A DNA stretch of 64,000 nt from Edolisoma coerulescens (GCA_013397115.1 VWZW01006873.1:1322-65321), one strand, 5' to 3'; positions 1 to 11,970 are shown, counted from the first letter of the stretch. Numbers and translations: made by a program. Notes: generated by a model from the letters alone, not told the origin.

Positions 1-91
1 GTCGAGAACGCAGCTTCCACTCAATGGGGCTACAGAGTAGGAAGCAGAGATAAAGGAAAGAGAAGCGATCTGCTGCTTGGATTCCAGAGAG

Positions 92-97
92 TTTAAT
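92..97 (-). terminator. Polyadenylation signal (ATTAAA) of the LTR
   Basis: Minus-strand ATTAAA lies about 55 bases downstream of the TATA box. This is the expected position for the retroviral poly(A) signal in an LTR with a short R region. ATTAAA is the commonest natural variant of AATAAA. Confidence 0.5.
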
Positions 98-148
98 CTT
101 CTTAAAATCCAGAAGCAGCGAGATAAGATACCAGGAAGTTACAGGCAT

Positions 149-273
149 TTTTATACGGGGACATAGGGAGGCGGGGTGAGGGGTATAATCCAATAGAGAA
201 AGGGAACATGAGAGGGATCAACAGGGAATCAGCCAGTGAGGATGGAACAGGGGAGGGATTACAGACAACCAAT
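149..273 (-). promoter_or_regulatory. LTR U3 core promoter: two CCAAT boxes and a TATA box
   Basis: On the minus strand, CCAAT-type elements lie at plus 269-273 and 190-194, and TATAAAA lies at 149-155. The TATA box follows the nearer CCAAT box by about 35 bases, a normal core promoter spacing. Transcription would start roughly 25-30 bases further along, near plus 120, heading toward the left window edge. Whether it is still active cannot be read from the sequence. Confidence 0.6.
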
Positions 274-332
274 GGGGAACTGAGGGCAGGGCTGCAGGGA
301 GGCTGTGGGAACTCGCAATTCACGATGCAACA

Positions 333-3300
333 TAAAATCTTGGTGGCACATGAAAACCTTTGTCTTTAGCTCCAGGTTTTTGCCAAGGAAGAACCTGAGT
401 AGTGGGTAAGAAAAACACAGGAGAAGAATAGTGTACTGAGATTATGATTCTTTTTTAATCTATTCTAAAGCAGCACTGCAAAGCTGTGCTGAGCATTGCT
501 GTTACCAGACAATGCAGTATAGGTAGAAAGCAATTTCGCTCTTCAGACACCCCTTATGTGCCTTTGGCAGAACAAATTAAATATCAGAATCTCAGAACTA
601 GAATATTTTAAAAGTATTTTGTTGGCTTTAGCGTGTTATTTGTTACTCTCAGCTACCCATGCCTTCAGGCTATCTGTCACACTGTTGGTGTATCTTCTTT
701 TAAACCAGGAAAATTGCAAAAGCAGCATATGAGAGTACACCCAGCTGTATGATAACGTGTGGTTGTAATTTTTTGATGGAACATCATTCAACTGCACATG
801 CAGGGTTGCTGTGTTAAAAGGAGGATGTGTTGAGAGGTAATTGATTCTTATTTGTACATACTGATTCTTGCTGGATTCTATATTTTGGGCATGTAGACAG
901 TGCCTTTGAGTTTGTAGCCTCTGTTGCCTTTCATTTTTCTGGCAATTACTGCCATTTCATTAACTGTGGAACAATTCCTTAATTTGTTACTCTATTCCTG
1001 TGCACAGGCTCTGCAGCAGGATGACTTGCAAGCTCAGGGGTGAAGGGATGCACAGTGCAGCAACACTGAGCTGCCTTTGATGGACCAGGTCTTTGAAGAC
1101 CTGATGACTGTAGTTGTCTGACATCCTCCTTGGAGCTGTACTATGCACCTCCAAGAATCCCACATGCCTGTCCACCTAGCAAAGGCAGTTTGGAAAGGGA
1201 ATTGTCACCATTATCCCATGAAAACTGTGAAGCCATGGCATAGCAGGGGTGTGAGTGCATGAGGGTGCAGAGGGTGCAGAAGCACGGGCAGGTGAAGGAG
1301 TTACAGAGTCGTGAATTTTATGGCTACATAATCCTCATTCTGTGTGGATTTATTAGCCTCCCCAGAGAGTACCCACCTATAGATCCTGTTTTTTGTTTCC
1401 CCCCTTCCGGTTTCCACAGGGGCCAGAGATCTATAGTCTGTGCTAGAAATGGAAATGCCAGCATTTTCTGATCACTGTCTGAGGGCAGGCAGCAGCACGT
1501 TGCAAATACAGCCTTACGTGTTTGTGAAATAAAAGCTCACAGTTCTTTTGTGTATGATAGATGAGTACGTTAAAACCAAAAGAGTAGGACAATTCCTAAT
1601 CAAGAAATTCTCAGTTTTCCATATTAAATGCATATTAAATTAAATTTCTAATTTATCAATATATATTTTGGCAAAAATGGGCATATTTTTAAATTGACTC
1701 TTTTTTAAGAAACTTACTGTATTTTAGCCCTTTTTTTTCAGATTACATACTTCATAAAACTTTTTTTCTTTAGAAAATTAATATGTAATAGAAAAGCCTG
1801 CTAATGTACTTTGTAGGTTTACACTAGGACTGAATGTAATATTATATGATCATTCTACTTACTGTGTTGATTAAGTTCCCACTGTTTTTGGACGGTCTTT
1901 TTTTTTGTTAGTGGAGAGTACGAGATCCTGTATGCCAGGGAGCTATTTATACTATGAGATGAAAATTTAAAAACATGTTTATTTACAAAGGAAGCTTCTC
2001 TTCTAAAAAAAGAAGTCGTCAGTGGATTATCAATAGTATGGGATAGATGGGAATGTTGACATCTGAATGTGTGGGGGTTTGTTTTGTTTTGTTTATTTTT
2101 ATTTCTATTTTTGTCGTCTTGTTTTTGATGGAAGATCATACTGTTGTTCTTTGTACCAGTAATTTTCAGTATAGTGTAAAGACAGGTATTCTATACAATC
2201 CACATTAAATAAATACATTTGGGGTGGTTTTTTCATTGAAAAAATACAGAGATGTTCCTCTGTAAAACTCACAAATTTATGTGTGTGAGGGAAGAAAAGA
2301 AAAATATCTCTGCAAGGTCCTCCTGGTTCCCTGAAGAGCCAACTTATTCAGAAATACATAAATCAGAGAAACGCTGTATAGTTACAGGTGTAGTATGGTG
2401 GTTTTGAAAATAATGAGGGATTGCTACTTCCTTTATTAGTAATGACATATTGATTTTAAACTCATGTTTTTGTCTGTGTATGTGCATTTTTATAAAAATA
2501 CAGACACATAGAAAACACATGTGTACACAGATATATATGTATGTTACAAAATATTTCACATTTGAGTGCAGTAAACAATAAATTACTAGGTGGCATGTAA
2601 TACAAGAATATGCTGTTCATGAAGACATAAATCTCTATCCCATTTCTCCTGCACCATCAAAGAAAATGATGTGACAGTATTGGACAAAATCTCTGTATTT
2701 GCAGTCCATTTGTTCCTTATGAATAAAAAAAACCCCCAAACACTGCCAAACCCTATGAAAACCCACATCAAAAATCTAACAAACAAAAACTCCAGACAAC
2801 AAGCGAACCCTAGATTAGAGTGAATTTATTTTCCTTAAGATTGCAATTTTCTAGCTGATGCAGACGTCATGCTTCCCATGCTGTCCCCATTGGGTAGGGT
2901 CCCTTCTCTCTGTATCACAGGTTCCACAAGCTGTAGTTTAGGTGTAGACTGAAAATTACATCAGTGAGATTTTCAGTTGTTTTAACTCCAGTGTAATTGC
3001 GTATTATCATTATAAGTGTCAAGATAATAGTGTATCTTCATCTGTCCATGAGTTTGGCTCTCTCTCTGCCTCTCTCTCTCAATCAGTATTGGTCCTCTGT
3101 GGTTTTGTTTGCGTCTGCATCTGTGTGTATGCAGACATATAAATAGTAGTCTCCATACATGACATGTTTATGTAAGTACAATACAATCTCTGCAATAGAG
3201 AAATTTATATTTTAACAATAAAAAGGATATCCATTTACATGGAAAAATAAACAGGGAAGCCATTAACATGTATGAAGAAAGGTTAGTGAAACAACAAATG

Positions 3301-3561
3301 AGAGAACTTCATTTTGGAAAGTGAGAAGGACATTTAGTTCCTTAAAAAAACTAAAGAGGGTGAATGCATGTTCTGCTTTAACCCAGTTTGTTTAATCTTT
3401 TGTTGAGATGCTCCCAGATGATAAGCTTGACAGAGTAAGTACATCAAACTTTCAGACCTTTCTGCTCAGTTACTAGTCATAAACGCTTCGTAAGAGGACA
3501 GGGCTTTCCTAGCCTTGTGCTGACAGAGAAAGGCATCTCATTCTTTCTTATTTCTCTCTCA
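333..3561. other. Anonymous AT-rich DNA, no gene seen
   Basis: No frame here resembles a known protein; the longest is a lysine- and asparagine-rich 94-codon minus frame at 1855-2139. Small features seen: a perfect 8-bp hairpin with a 2-base loop at 1086-1103, a short tandem GGTGCAGAG pair near 1263-1280, a T/G-rich tract at 2078-2126, and a CT-rich stretch at 3057-3080. The patch at 1000-1480 is somewhat GC-richer than its surroundings but was not recognised. Confidence 0.6.
2078..2126 (+). repeat. T/G-rich low-complexity tract (TTTTG-type)
   Basis: A run of GTTTT and TTTAT units following a G5 run. Similar interrupted T/G tracts occur at 18729-18792, 20836-20897 and 52227-52262. The complementary A/C form occurs at 32686-32737. 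It has no coding potential. Confidence 0.7.
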
Positions 3562-3688
3562 TCTTTTCTTTTTCTTTTTTTCCTTTTTTCCTTTTTCCTT
3601 TTCCTTTTCCTTTTCCTTTTCCTTTTCCTTTTCCTTTTCCTTTTCCTTTTCCTTTTCCTTTTCTTTTCCTTTTCCCTTTTCTTTCTCT
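3562..3688 (+). repeat. 127-nt homopyrimidine tract with (CCTTTT)n microsatellite
   Basis: Every base from 3562 to 3688 on the plus strand is C or T. The core at 3597-3662 is eleven perfect CCTTTT units, with degenerate units on both sides. The opposite strand is therefore an uninterrupted purine run of GGAAAA units. Translations of this tract (poly Phe/Leu on plus, poly Lys/Arg/Glu on minus) are artefacts of the repeat, not proteins. Long mirror-like homopyrimidine tracts can form triplex (H-DNA) structures and are usually length-polymorphic. Confidence 0.95.
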
Positions 3689-5959
3689 GTCTTTCTCTTC
3701 CTGTAAATCTGCTCTCCAACACAGCTGCTGACAATATGTTTGTTAGGTGCTTTTGGGCAGCAACCTGTCATCTGCTTATGATTTTATTCCTTAAAGAGAT
3801 AAAGACAGAACTTACAGCATAAAAATAATAATAAATCTCCCTAAAACCTAGACCCCCCCCCCAAATATTTTTCTTCTCTTTACTTCCATTACGATTTCAG
3901 CTAAAAAAACTCCACCCAAAACAAAAAACCAAAATAAACCCTCAAATGAAATGACCCCAAACCCTGTCAACCCTCCCCAAACCGAAGCATATTTTAATAC
4001 TGCATATTGAATTCAGAAAACACTGAATTCAGCTCTAATCGTTATCTGACCTTTTTCCTACTGTTGTCTGTCTAACAATCTGACAATATCTGCTTGATTC
4101 CTACGTGTTTAGTAGTAGTCACATTCAATTCATTGAGTACCTATTAAAAGGAGAATCATAACCAACAATGATTTGGGAAAACAGGAAATGGTTTGAATGC
4201 TGTGTGTTGAAAAAAAAAAGAGGGGAAATACTCATGAACAGTTGAAATAACTAATTTCTCATCTTCGGGCAGAAAAAAGAAAACATACTTTGATTATCAC
4301 TGCCATTGTCACCTTTTTCTTCACTTCATTCTGGAATTACTTCCATTCATCCAAGTTTCTCCTATTAAAATGCAGACAGGAGAAATGGTAACTAAAAGCG
4401 TGAAGAAAAGAGGCAGGAAAAGGACAAGTGATTAAAAAACATGGGGAGAAATGAAGGAAGGTTCTGATATATGTTTTCACATGTGATGGAAAATCTGCTA
4501 GGAAAGATTCAGAAAGAACATTTTTCTGAAAAGAGAGTTTCACTGAAAATCTTGCAGCTAGACATACATTGACAGAATGCAAACAGACAGGTCTGTGATG
4601 CTGTAATGTGATAAGGCAATCTTAAGTGACTGCCATCTGTCTTCCTTGTGAACTTTTTTGAACTGCTCATTCATCTGATTGAATATCAGAGTGCTCCATG
4701 CAGAGCAGCGTTTGTTAATGTGCGTTTCCCTCTGTTGCACAGTTAGGAAGATATTTATGATTGTTAAGTCTTACATAAGCAATTGGCTGCAAGTTGTTAA
4801 CAAAATCTTGTTTGCAAAATGATGGATTGGGAAAACGTGTCTAAAAATTAAGGACATGGCAGTATGAAATGCAACACATTCACCTATCTCTGTCCATTAA
4901 TGTTTTCTGGGCTATGAAATTTGCTTGATTCAACGTGAAAATACTTTATTGTTCTTAGCATGATTGCTGTAGGTAGGCAAATCTCTTTCCAAGTGCATCC
5001 AAGCACTTTTTAGTCATATACATAGGTGGTAGGTATGGCTCAGTAACGCTTTCGAATGCCATGAAGTCTAATGTAATCGCCTTGCAGCCAAAACTCAGCA
5101 TATCTTCCACAGCATATCCCACTGATACTTGCTCATCTAGGAAAAAACATGAAAGTAGTAGTTGCTAGATTGCTTCTCAGCTCATCATGACCTGCAGCTT
5201 TAATTGGTTTGGGAAATGAAGGTTGCCTATGCCCTCACTAGGAGGGGAAGGTCCACAGAGGGCACAAAATACCTGTGCTGCCAGCAGATGGCTTGGAAGG
5301 CCTGTGTGTAAATTGTCTTTCTTGATACATTTGCCACAATCAGAGAAAGTGCTGCTGAATCTCCACAGGCACAAGTGACAAGGGGTATCAGCCAGAGCTC
5401 TGTAAGTCTCCCAGGGCTTCCTAATGCCCTCCATCTCTGCTCTGGAACAGTTTGGGTTTAATCTCAGGGCACAGATGCGTGGGTGCCTTCACATAGCTTT
5501 GGAAAAGAGGAAAGTGAGATGAAAAACTGACAATTGCATAATTTTTGCTTTTACAAATGTTTTTTGGAGGAAAAAGAATGAAGTTGATGAAATTTCCATT
5601 CCAATTTGTAATTCTGCTTAAGTAGCAGATACTGAGAGCATTTCATTTTCTTTTTCTGAACTTGGACAAAATTAACAAAGATATTAAAACGAAGATCAGG
5701 TTTAGTTGAAGATCATTTAGTTTTATTGATGTATAATCGTGGTGAATTGACTTTGGCTGACTACCGGATGACCCCACCCAGCTGTTTATTTCCTCCCCCT
5801 CCTCAGTGCAGCAGGGGAGAGGCAGTAAGATGGAAAAGTTTGTGTGTGAAGACAGGGAGATCATTCACCAATTATTGTCAGGGGCAAACTAGGCTACACT
5901 TGGAGAAAATAAATTTAATTTATCACTGATTAAAAGAGATTTAGATGGTGAAAAAAAAA
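3689..5959. other. Anonymous AT-rich DNA, no gene seen
   Basis: Holds a C10 run at 3853-3862 followed by A/C-rich low-complexity sequence to about 3980. No frame longer than 85 codons occurs and none is recognisable. The interval 5170-5460 is GC-richer and contains an 85-codon minus frame (5177-5434) rich in Cys and Ser. It has no identifiable domain and no convincing splice-site pair, so it is not called a gene. Confidence 0.6.
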
Positions 5960-5992
5960 GGGGAATGGGGAATGGGATGTGGGGAATGGGGG
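5960..5992 (+). repeat. G-quadruplex-type motif of GGGGAAT repeats
   Basis: Five guanine runs of 3 to 5 bases are separated by AAT, AAT, ATGT and AAT. This meets the usual four-run, short-loop definition of an intramolecular G-quadruplex, with one run to spare. It follows an A9 run and lies directly before the GC-richer repeat starting near 6010. Confidence 0.85.
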
Positions 5993-6009
5993 CTTTAGTC
6001 CATCCATAA

Positions 6010-6375
6010 CAGATCCCCTCTAGTCCTTCTTTGCCCCACATTGTTTCTCTGCTACAGCATGGGTCCTCTCCATGGACTGCAGGGGAATCTCTGCCTGGAG
6101 CCCCTCCTCTCCTCCTTTTTCTCTGACCTTACTGTCTGCAGGGCTGTTTCTCACACTTGTTTTCTCATTTTGTCACCCCTCGTGTGCATCTTTTTCCCTT
6201 TCCTAAATGGACTTTCCCAGAGACAGCATCACCTTGGCTGCAGCGCTCAGCCGTGCCCTGCGGTGGGTCAGCTGGAACTGCTGGAACTAGTTGGGTCCAG
6301 CCCAGGGCAATTCCAGCCTCTCCTCATAAAGGTGCCTCTGCAGTCACTGCAGCTGCACCCAGCACAATAGTATAC
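6010..6375 (+). mobile_element. Degenerate avian dispersed repeat, probably LTR/ERV-derived
   Basis: This block is clearly GC-richer than its flanks and contains several CpG sites. Its order of phrases matches a very common bird-genome repeat that I know from memory. In sequence these are 'catgggtcctctcca' (6058), 'ctgcaggggaatctctgc' (6077), the 'ctgtctgcagggctgtttctc' region (6131-6151), an 'agcgctcagccgtg' segment (6242), and a tail of Ctg/Cag and CACC-type units ending near 6370. I believe that family is retroviral (LTR-type), but I cannot name it with certainty. Two overlapping plus-strand frames (6041-6370 and 6157-6414) fall inside it and are not treated as genes. A tandem GCTGGAACT pair lies at 6270-6287. 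Confidence 0.5.
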
Positions 6376-8039
6376 ATCAAGTTTGCATTGAAATGTGCTG
6401 GCCCTGGAGTATAAGTATCATTGTTTGACATTTGCCATGAATTATTAACAACGATCAAAGCTCCCCAAAACTGATGAAATATGTTTGCTCACGGATAAAG
6501 AAAATTGCTTTCTGAGGAGAGAACAGATGAGCTTTTTTCAAATCATATGTAGACATCTCTGTGTAAGTGCAAGTGTTCTTTCACAGAGTAGAGAGACAGA
6601 TTGTGCTGAGATACTGAGGGGGCATGAAGTGACTCTAAGAAAAACCTCAGCTGCAAGGGATGATGCACTTTGCAGCTTTTACAGAGCAAGGACAAAGTAT
6701 TGGAGTTCAGTCCTAATATGGGGAAAAACAAAGAATTTTTTGAAAGATACTATTTTCAGTGAAAAGAGATTCAAAGATTGGAATTGCATGCTGCTTGGAA
6801 TGCTGGTGTACCATTAAAGTTAAGGTTAAAGGCAATTAAGCCTCTGAACATATTCAGCAGTGGATCAGGAAGAAATCAGTTATGTTGCATATTACTGCTT
6901 GTTAGCAAATCAGAGATTTTCTTTTTAATTAGAAACCTAAGACTAAATTTTTTTAGTGACAAAAGCAGTAAATTTACAAGTAAGATCAGCATTTTGGTTT
7001 AGTTCTTGGTTCTATCTTGCTGTTCTGCATATGTAAGGAGGGAAGTAGCTGCACTCTTTTCAATAACATACACAAATGGGTGCTGTTTGCAAACTGGGTT
7101 GATGGTCATATGTTCTTTGTATTCCTTCCAGCCATAGTTTTACCCCTTTTGGACACAACAGTTTTTTCATAAGACGATGGCGTAGAGTGCATGCCAGATT
7201 AACATTTTACAATCTTTGACTCATACCCTGTTTCAGCTGCTGCCATTGGCAAAACGTTTGTTGAATGAAATGAGACTGGTATCTGATTTTTTTTTGATTG
7301 ATTTGTGAACATTATGCCCTTAACAGATTGCTTTCTTTAAAGTGTCTGCTAGAATGAGTTAAAGGGAAGAAATTACAGAGAGAATGATATTGTTTCCCGC
7401 TCTTAGAAAGAGCAGTAGACCAGCTTCCAGCTCCAGAGAGTACACAGGTAAACTAAACCATTCATATATTGTGGTTCCCATTTTCATCAGCTCACAGTTC
7501 CTTGTGAGTTCATGCATTTTGACGGCAGAGTTTACATCAAAAGCATTCCAGTGCAGCTAAGCTTTTGGACTGTTTCCATGCTGCTGTGCACATTTTTAAA
7601 ATGGAGCCATAGAAAATAAAAGTGTAGGAGTGTTTGGCTTTTATAAAGATCGCTAAGAAAGAGATATGCACATCATTTCAGTAATCCTTTATGTGGAGTG
7701 TCAAATGCTTCATTCTCTGTCAGATACATCACCTATTACCATTAAATAAAAAACAAAAAAACCCAAACCACTGCACTGAAGTGATAAGCTATTTCTAAAA
7801 TAAAGAATCACGCATAAATAGAAATGTATGGTTTGTATAATTTAAAATGCATCTTTATATATTCCACTTCATGGATGATTTGTAGAAGCTGTCATACATC
7901 AGGTGTCTGTCAAATGATATGCAAATATAAAAGTATTAAAACAGACCTTGGCTTGACTTGTAGTTTATGTCAGGATTTTTTCCTTTTTTTCCTGGGAGAG
8001 ATTACCCTATTGCTCCTTCTGGGAATTATAATGCACTGG
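6376..8039. other. Anonymous AT-rich DNA, no gene seen
   Basis: No recognisable coding or RNA gene. A 110-codon plus frame at 6485-6817 has no identifiable domain and lacks any supporting splice or promoter context. An A/C-rich low-complexity stretch occurs at 7747-7772. Confidence 0.55.
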
Positions 8040-8105
8040 TGCAGCAGAACTGGCAGAATTATTACTGTAATTTCTGGAATTACTGGAATTACTACTGTAA
8101 TCTCT
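8040..8105 (+). repeat. Short imperfect tandem repeat (TGGAATTAC-type)
   Basis: TTACTGTAAT-like segments at about 8062 and 8092 flank two adjacent CTGGAATTA units at 8075-8092. The pattern suggests small slippage duplications. The two plus-strand frames that cross it (7824-8183 and 7967-8197) owe their Tyr/Asn/Ile-rich composition to the repeat. Confidence 0.6.
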
Positions 8106-11100
8106 ATTACCTTGTATTTACTGGTATTGCTCATGATGTATCAGGTGCTGTGCAACATAAAGGTACTTTTCTATGCAGCCTAAAATATGAACACTGAGGG
8201 AACACATAAGTAAAAGGACAGTCTCCCAGTAATGATACAAAAATTTTACATCTTGTCAATTTATGTGTATGTTTTCATGTAGCTTTAACTTTATATTTAT
8301 GTAGAAGGACAGGTACGCAGATCAATACACAAAACAAAAATATTCCTGTAGGTAGCTCTTCGGAGCTTTGAGAGATGAATGTCTTAGAGAAGTCACTCCA
8401 CAAATGTTCAAAACAAAAGTTGTTCATTTATTGAACCAGAAATGTAGTATACCAGCCCTAAAAGATGGAAAACAAAAGAGGGGTGGATTCTCAGACTTTA
8501 AATTTTCGGCAGAACTACTTTTCCATAAATTTACTGATGGTGGAAAAAACAATTGGCCATTGCTACTGATAGGCATTAATCGTTGGGAAATACGTATTTA
8601 AATAGCTCATATTTTAGAACAATTGAGAGATCAGAGGACTTTAAACAGCTTCCACTTCAGATTAAGATGTCAGCAGTAGCAAAGCTAGCAAAGTGTGATG
8701 TGAAATATTCCATATGCTACACTGAAATAATCACAATTGAAAGCCATTACATAATCAAAGCTGCTTTGGCTGAGGTTGACTGACAGTGCTTACTATTCAA
8801 TTAAGAAGCATGTTATTGGGCTCAGATGGTGATGCAAATCTAAAAGAAAGCTTAATTTGTTTGACCTTTGTAACCCACCAGCTTTGATTTGATTTGAAAC
8901 TGTGCCTAATGCATTTTATGTATGCAAGGAACACATTATTTCATCATAAGAAGGAGATTTCCAGTTGCTGCTCTAAAACCCTACTTAAGTTTTGTTAGCA
9001 TAATGATTATTAATAATAAAAAAAGAAAGGAAACAGGCTTAGAGAACCTTTAACCTTCATTTAATCTTTTTTTTATTTGCTAACCTAAACAGGAACTAAT
9101 CATTGGTGCAGAGGATTAACAGACACAGGAGACCAGATTATACATTTTTAAGTTCTGCTTTTGAGTCTTGAGGGAATCCTATAGTGTGGAATTGGATTAA
9201 CCTTTCTGACATTTCTTATAATAACCCAAAAGCTAGAATATAAGTCTTATTCTCCTGACAATAAGCACGGTTGCTTTGCTTACTGTGCAGAGTCTATAGT
9301 CATCTGTGTCAAGATGTATGTTATCAAACACAATGTGAACAATGAGGAATATTCAGAGTTTGCAGTGAATATTTATCCTGTCTCTATATATTAGTTGCAG
9401 AATTCATAAATGATGTCCCGGTACCAAGAGATGTTGGCAGCAGCAATATTGATAGGATTTGAGCTGTCTCTCATGCTTTGACAATGAACTTTGTTTAACC
9501 AGCTTTGTGACTGACCTATCTGAGTGAATATGGTTGCTTATAAATTTCATTCTTTCTCTTGTGGGTCCAGATTTCCTCACTTTTCCTCAAAGCAAATGGC
9601 ACCAACTTATCTGGAACTCACTATTCAAATATATTCCTGTTCCATTTTAAAAGGTCAAGATACTGCAGAGCAGTTACACTTGTGATGCATCTGAAGTCTG
9701 GGACATGAGTTTACACAGGCTGTGTGGAAAGTAACACTCTTGTTATGACACCTTCATCCATTAACTCAGTAGAACTAAGAGGGACAGAAGTAAGATTGAA
9801 GATTGCATTCCCCAGTGAAGCCAAATTTTGCTCGTGTAATTAAAACTGCTGTATATCAAATTTATCCTAGGCATACCATTTCCTTTTCCTTCTGGAAGTC
9901 TTACCTGGTAAAAAAACATAGCAAAAAAGGGGTATGTTAGTGTTCCTGAAACCTGGAAAAATTTGACATAGCTTTCACGGCTGTCACAGTCAAGTTTTGA
10001 GTGTAATCTATCTTGTCCTGAGTGGGAATTATGAAAAAGGCTTGCAAGTAAGCTGCTTATGCTCAGATAGGCTGAGACCATAATTTTCTGTGCCTCTCTG
10101 CTATAAAGTGGTGCAAGGAGATTAGAACCCTATTGTCATTGAGTATTCACCTTCAGTTTAAATCAATATGAATAGCTCCTATTTATAAACTCATTTTTAA
10201 AACAGTAACAATCTTGAAGGAAAAGAAAAAAAAAAGTTTGTAACTGTGCATAATTGTAGTATATTTATATATTTGCGCAGTTGAAAAAATCTGATGGGAA
10301 TTCTGCACAGAGCAGTACTGTAAATTTTCAAGTTGATTTTTCATATTTAGAGTGTAAGTTTTGCTTATGCATGACTAGTATAGAAAAGTTAAGCTCAGCT
10401 TTCCCATTAGATCATCTCAGGCATTAATGCAGTTGAAAGCAGAAATATAAATATTTGCCCTAGGGATGGAAAGAGGTCCACATGCTGTTTCTCACTGTTT
10501 TCCTCTATCATTCATTTGCCATTTGTAAAAGGCAAATTACATTACTCTTACTCTCTTGCCCTTCTCTCTGTCTCAGACATAGTTAAGTTTTGTGGGGTAC
10601 TTTTTCAAAAATTACTGCCTATAAATGCCTCTTGCATGATCACTAGTCTGATTTTTGGGGGATAGTCAACAGCTTTGATTGAAATAGTATAGTATCACAT
10701 GCTAAAGATTTTCCCCCTTCCACTCCATCTTGCCCACTTTTGCAAAGTCATCAGTGCCAGGACTTAACCTCAGAGGTAGAAAAAGGCCTGATAAAGGTCT
10801 GGATATTATGCATTTAGTTTTCCTTGTCACCGTGCAGCTTTGTATTGCATTTATTTATTGCTCAAGTAACATACTTTCTAGCTTTTTCACATGATGTCTG
10901 AAGTTTTTCAATTTTTTGGTGTGTGGAATTATTTCTCATGTTTGTTAAAGATTGTATTTCCTAGAAGTGGATGGAAAAATGATATAAAAAGAGCTGTGGA
11001 CTTTGATAACAGTGAAACTAGTATTTCAAACTATTTGCAGAAACTCTAATTGTGTAGATAAAGGGAATGGTTACATAGGAATCAATGACAATTAATTGGT

Positions 11101-11837
11101 AATGCCTAAAATAAGTTTTTGCTAAGTCTCTCAATTTAAAGCATAAACATATCCCCATGTATGTTTTAATAAATGCATCTGAAGGAGCTTTATGCTTTAT
11201 GGACATTTTATAAATCCACAATTCATAAAGAAATTTAAAATATCTCTTTACCCAAAACCAGCATTTGGCTGTCCGTGACATGAAAAAATGCATTCAGATG
11301 ACAAAAGCCTGTTTATCAGTTCTGTGTGCCATTAATTGCACAGTGTCTGGTGAAAAGCTGCGATATTAGCCCTGGAAAACCATTCTCATTCTGAGGCAGA
11401 CATTTCAAATGACATTTAACAGAATCTCCCAGTACACTTACTAAACTCAGCTAAAAAGCATGCTTAGTGTACTATGTTTCTTGTGCGTGGAAACAAGAAA
11501 AATTGTTTCATTTTAGTGAACTCTGAAAGAAAGGCTACTTTCTTCTGTCAGAAAGGGGGTAAAAATGTACTTAGATTGACATCTTAATGGATAAATTAAC
11601 CCTTCCATGTAGTGACAATGTCAAGATAAACCATAGCATTTGCTTCCAAAAGGAGATTCTATCTTCAGATTGCTCTTGAAGTGACATAGAAATATGTACA
11701 AGAAAGGTCTGCTAAAACTAGCAAGATCCTAACGAAAGTGTTGCATAGTGTTATATGTACAAGTTCTAAGTTCAGTGAGTTTTGTTTATAAAATATTTAT
11801 GAAGAAATGGAAGAAGAAAAAGCACTAGGAGCTTCCA
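8106..11837. other. Anonymous AT-rich DNA, no gene seen
   Basis: No frame over about 106 codons and none recognisable. An ATGCAAAT octamer (POU-factor consensus) lies at 8832-8839 in a stretch rich in homeodomain-like TAAT cores. About two octamers are expected by chance in 64 kb on two strands, so it is not called as a regulatory site. Confidence 0.55.
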
Positions 11838-11970
11838 AGGGGAGTTTATGCAGGCAGAACTCCCACTGTTTTCAGTGGGGATTTTCCCTGCTTGTGGCCT
11901 TATGTAATAGCCATTGATATTAATGGAAGTCATTCCTTTGATTTTAATGGGCTTTGGATCATGGATTTTG
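11838..11970 (+). repeat. Ancient amniote dispersed repeat with palindromic units (degenerate)
   Basis: The stretch contains three versions of the CCATTGACTTCAATGGG palindrome in decayed form. They are 'cccactgttttcagtggg' (11862-11879), 'ccattgatattaatgg' (11911-11926) and the 'gattttaatgggctttgga' region (11940-11958). The intervening 'ggccttatgtaa' also fits. From memory, this combination is typical of an old sauropsid or amniote repeat found in turtles, crocodilians and birds. The exact family is not known to me. Confidence 0.55.

Larger units (their letters stand above)
1..332 (-). mobile_element. Retroviral-type LTR, running off the left edge
   Basis: Read on the minus strand, this stretch has the layout of an endogenous retrovirus LTR. 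A U3 region carries two CCAAT boxes (reading ATTGG on that strand, at plus 269-273 and 190-194). A TATAAAA box lies at 149-155, and an ATTAAA polyadenylation signal about 55 bases further on at 92-97. A U5-like segment then continues to the window edge. The 5' end could be the TGTTGC at plus 327-332, since LTRs normally start with TG. The spacing implies a short R region. Target-site duplication, primer binding site and internal genes would lie left of base 1 and cannot be seen, so solo LTR and provirus cannot be told apart. A 73-codon minus-strand frame at 102-323 lies inside U3 and is not a gene. The family is not identified; a beta- or gamma-type avian element is plausible. The promoter-like architecture is clear, the exact boundaries are not. 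Confidence 0.75.

Noticed and set aside
3477..3822. Lys/Arg/Glu-rich and Phe/Leu-rich frames on both strands
   Set aside because: They are translations of the CCTTTT repeat; the amino-acid periodicity comes entirely from the microsatellite.
8832..8839. ATGCAAAT octamer as a POU-factor enhancer site
   Set aside because: About two occurrences are expected by chance in 64 kb on both strands, and nothing else marks the site.
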